Assembly: GCF_029023825.1 (NCBI RefSeq)
Contig: NZ_CP118957.1
Coordinates: 763,501 to 827,500, forward strand
Reading direction: 5' to 3'
DNA length: 64,000 nucleotides
DNA from: Enterococcus saccharolyticus subsp. saccharolyticus
GTDB taxonomy: Bacteria; Bacillota; Bacilli; Lactobacillales; Enterococcaceae
The notes under the pieces were generated by a model. It saw nothing but the letters and a program-made list of their open reading frames with translations, was not told the DNA's origin and did no database searches. Below, piece after piece: positions 63,905-64,000 of the stretch (its first letter is position 1; the number at the start of each line of letters is the position of its first letter). Position numbers and translations under genes: made by a program.

Positions 63905-64000
63905 ATGACAAAACAACAAATTGGCGTTGTTGGAATGGCCGTAATGGGTAAAAACTTAGCGCTAAACATCGAAAGCCGCGGCTATTCTGTTGCTTTATAC
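63905..64000 (+). CDS. gnd: 6-phosphogluconate dehydrogenase, N-terminal part
   Basis: The first 32 codons of a gene that runs off the window. QQIGVVGMAVMGKNLALNI is the NADP-binding loop of decarboxylating 6-phosphogluconate dehydrogenase (GxAxMGxNLAxN). AGGAGG lies upstream of the ATG. Identity rests on this segment only, but the motif is specific. Confidence 0.88.
   Translation, partial: MTKQQIGVVGMAVMGKNLALNIESRGYSVALY

Overview
The window is a low-GC Firmicutes chromosome segment that fits an Enterococcus-like member of the Lactobacillales. Supporting signs are strong AGGAGG ribosome binding sites, consensus sigma-A promoters, a gdhA-pgi pair, a dnaE-pfkA-pyk order, a BceRS-BceAB-type module, a large lipoteichoic acid synthase, and a tmRNA with tag AKNNNSYALAA. 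The species cannot be fixed by eye. Almost everything is ordinary core or niche genome. There are no phages, plasmids, insertion sequences or CRISPR arrays, and one clear mobile element.

Layout. 1-5.3 kb: rplS, an azoreductase, a methyltransferase broken by one stop codon, a GcvH-like protein and a P1B-4-type metal ATPase. 5.3-14.7 kb: a sugar module with a DeoR repressor, a HAD phosphatase, a LevR-type sigma-54 activator, a near-perfect sigma-54 promoter, a mannose-family PTS (IIA, IIB, IIC, IID) and a eukaryotic-type glucan branching enzyme. 14.8-18.5 kb: an AraC/EamA divergent pair and rimM-trmD, which is cut off from rplS in a way that suggests an inversion. 18.6-23.1 kb: a BceRS-BceAB-like peptide-antibiotic sensing and resistance module. 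23.2-26.5 kb: UspA, a coiled-coil M23 peptidoglycan hydrolase, an atypical response regulator and a free-methionine-sulfoxide reductase. 26.5-28.8 kb: a scar in which a PRD-type regulator and an adenylosuccinate-lyase-family gene have both lost their 5' ends at the same point, followed by a EIIA-Glc gene. 28.8-36.5 kb: a 21-codon small ORF, ssrA, a HAD phosphatase, an SdpI-like protein with a two-component system, a degenerate ABC pair and an LtaS. 36.6-49.1 kb: housekeeping enzymes (RlmI-like, aroD, YbaK, flavoprotein, gdhA, pgi), a damaged phosphatase, two small ORFs, a membrane-fused glycerophosphodiesterase, a TVP38 protein, a split ThrE exporter and a TetR regulator. 49.2-53.6 kb: tRNA-Ser, a HAD phosphatase, a purine permease, and a PmrA-like drug exporter with an apparent 13-codon leader peptide. 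53.7-64 kb: dnaE split by a group II intron, then pfkA, pyk, yceD-rpmF and the start of gnd.

The main discovery candidate is the 2.71-kb group II intron (55275-57985) inside dnaE, which encodes the DnaE replicative polymerase. The intron carries a full reverse transcriptase/maturase/HNH protein. Its ends (GTGCG...CTAT), a domain V hairpin, plausible IBS/EBS pairings and exact restoration of a 1104-codon frame all agree, so production of full-length DnaE should depend on RNA splicing. Secondary candidates are the putative attenuation leader in front of the drug exporter, the double-truncation deletion scar near 27300, small ORFs with very strong ribosome binding sites near 28.8 and 44.3 kb, and a phosphatase that has lost its catalytic histidine.
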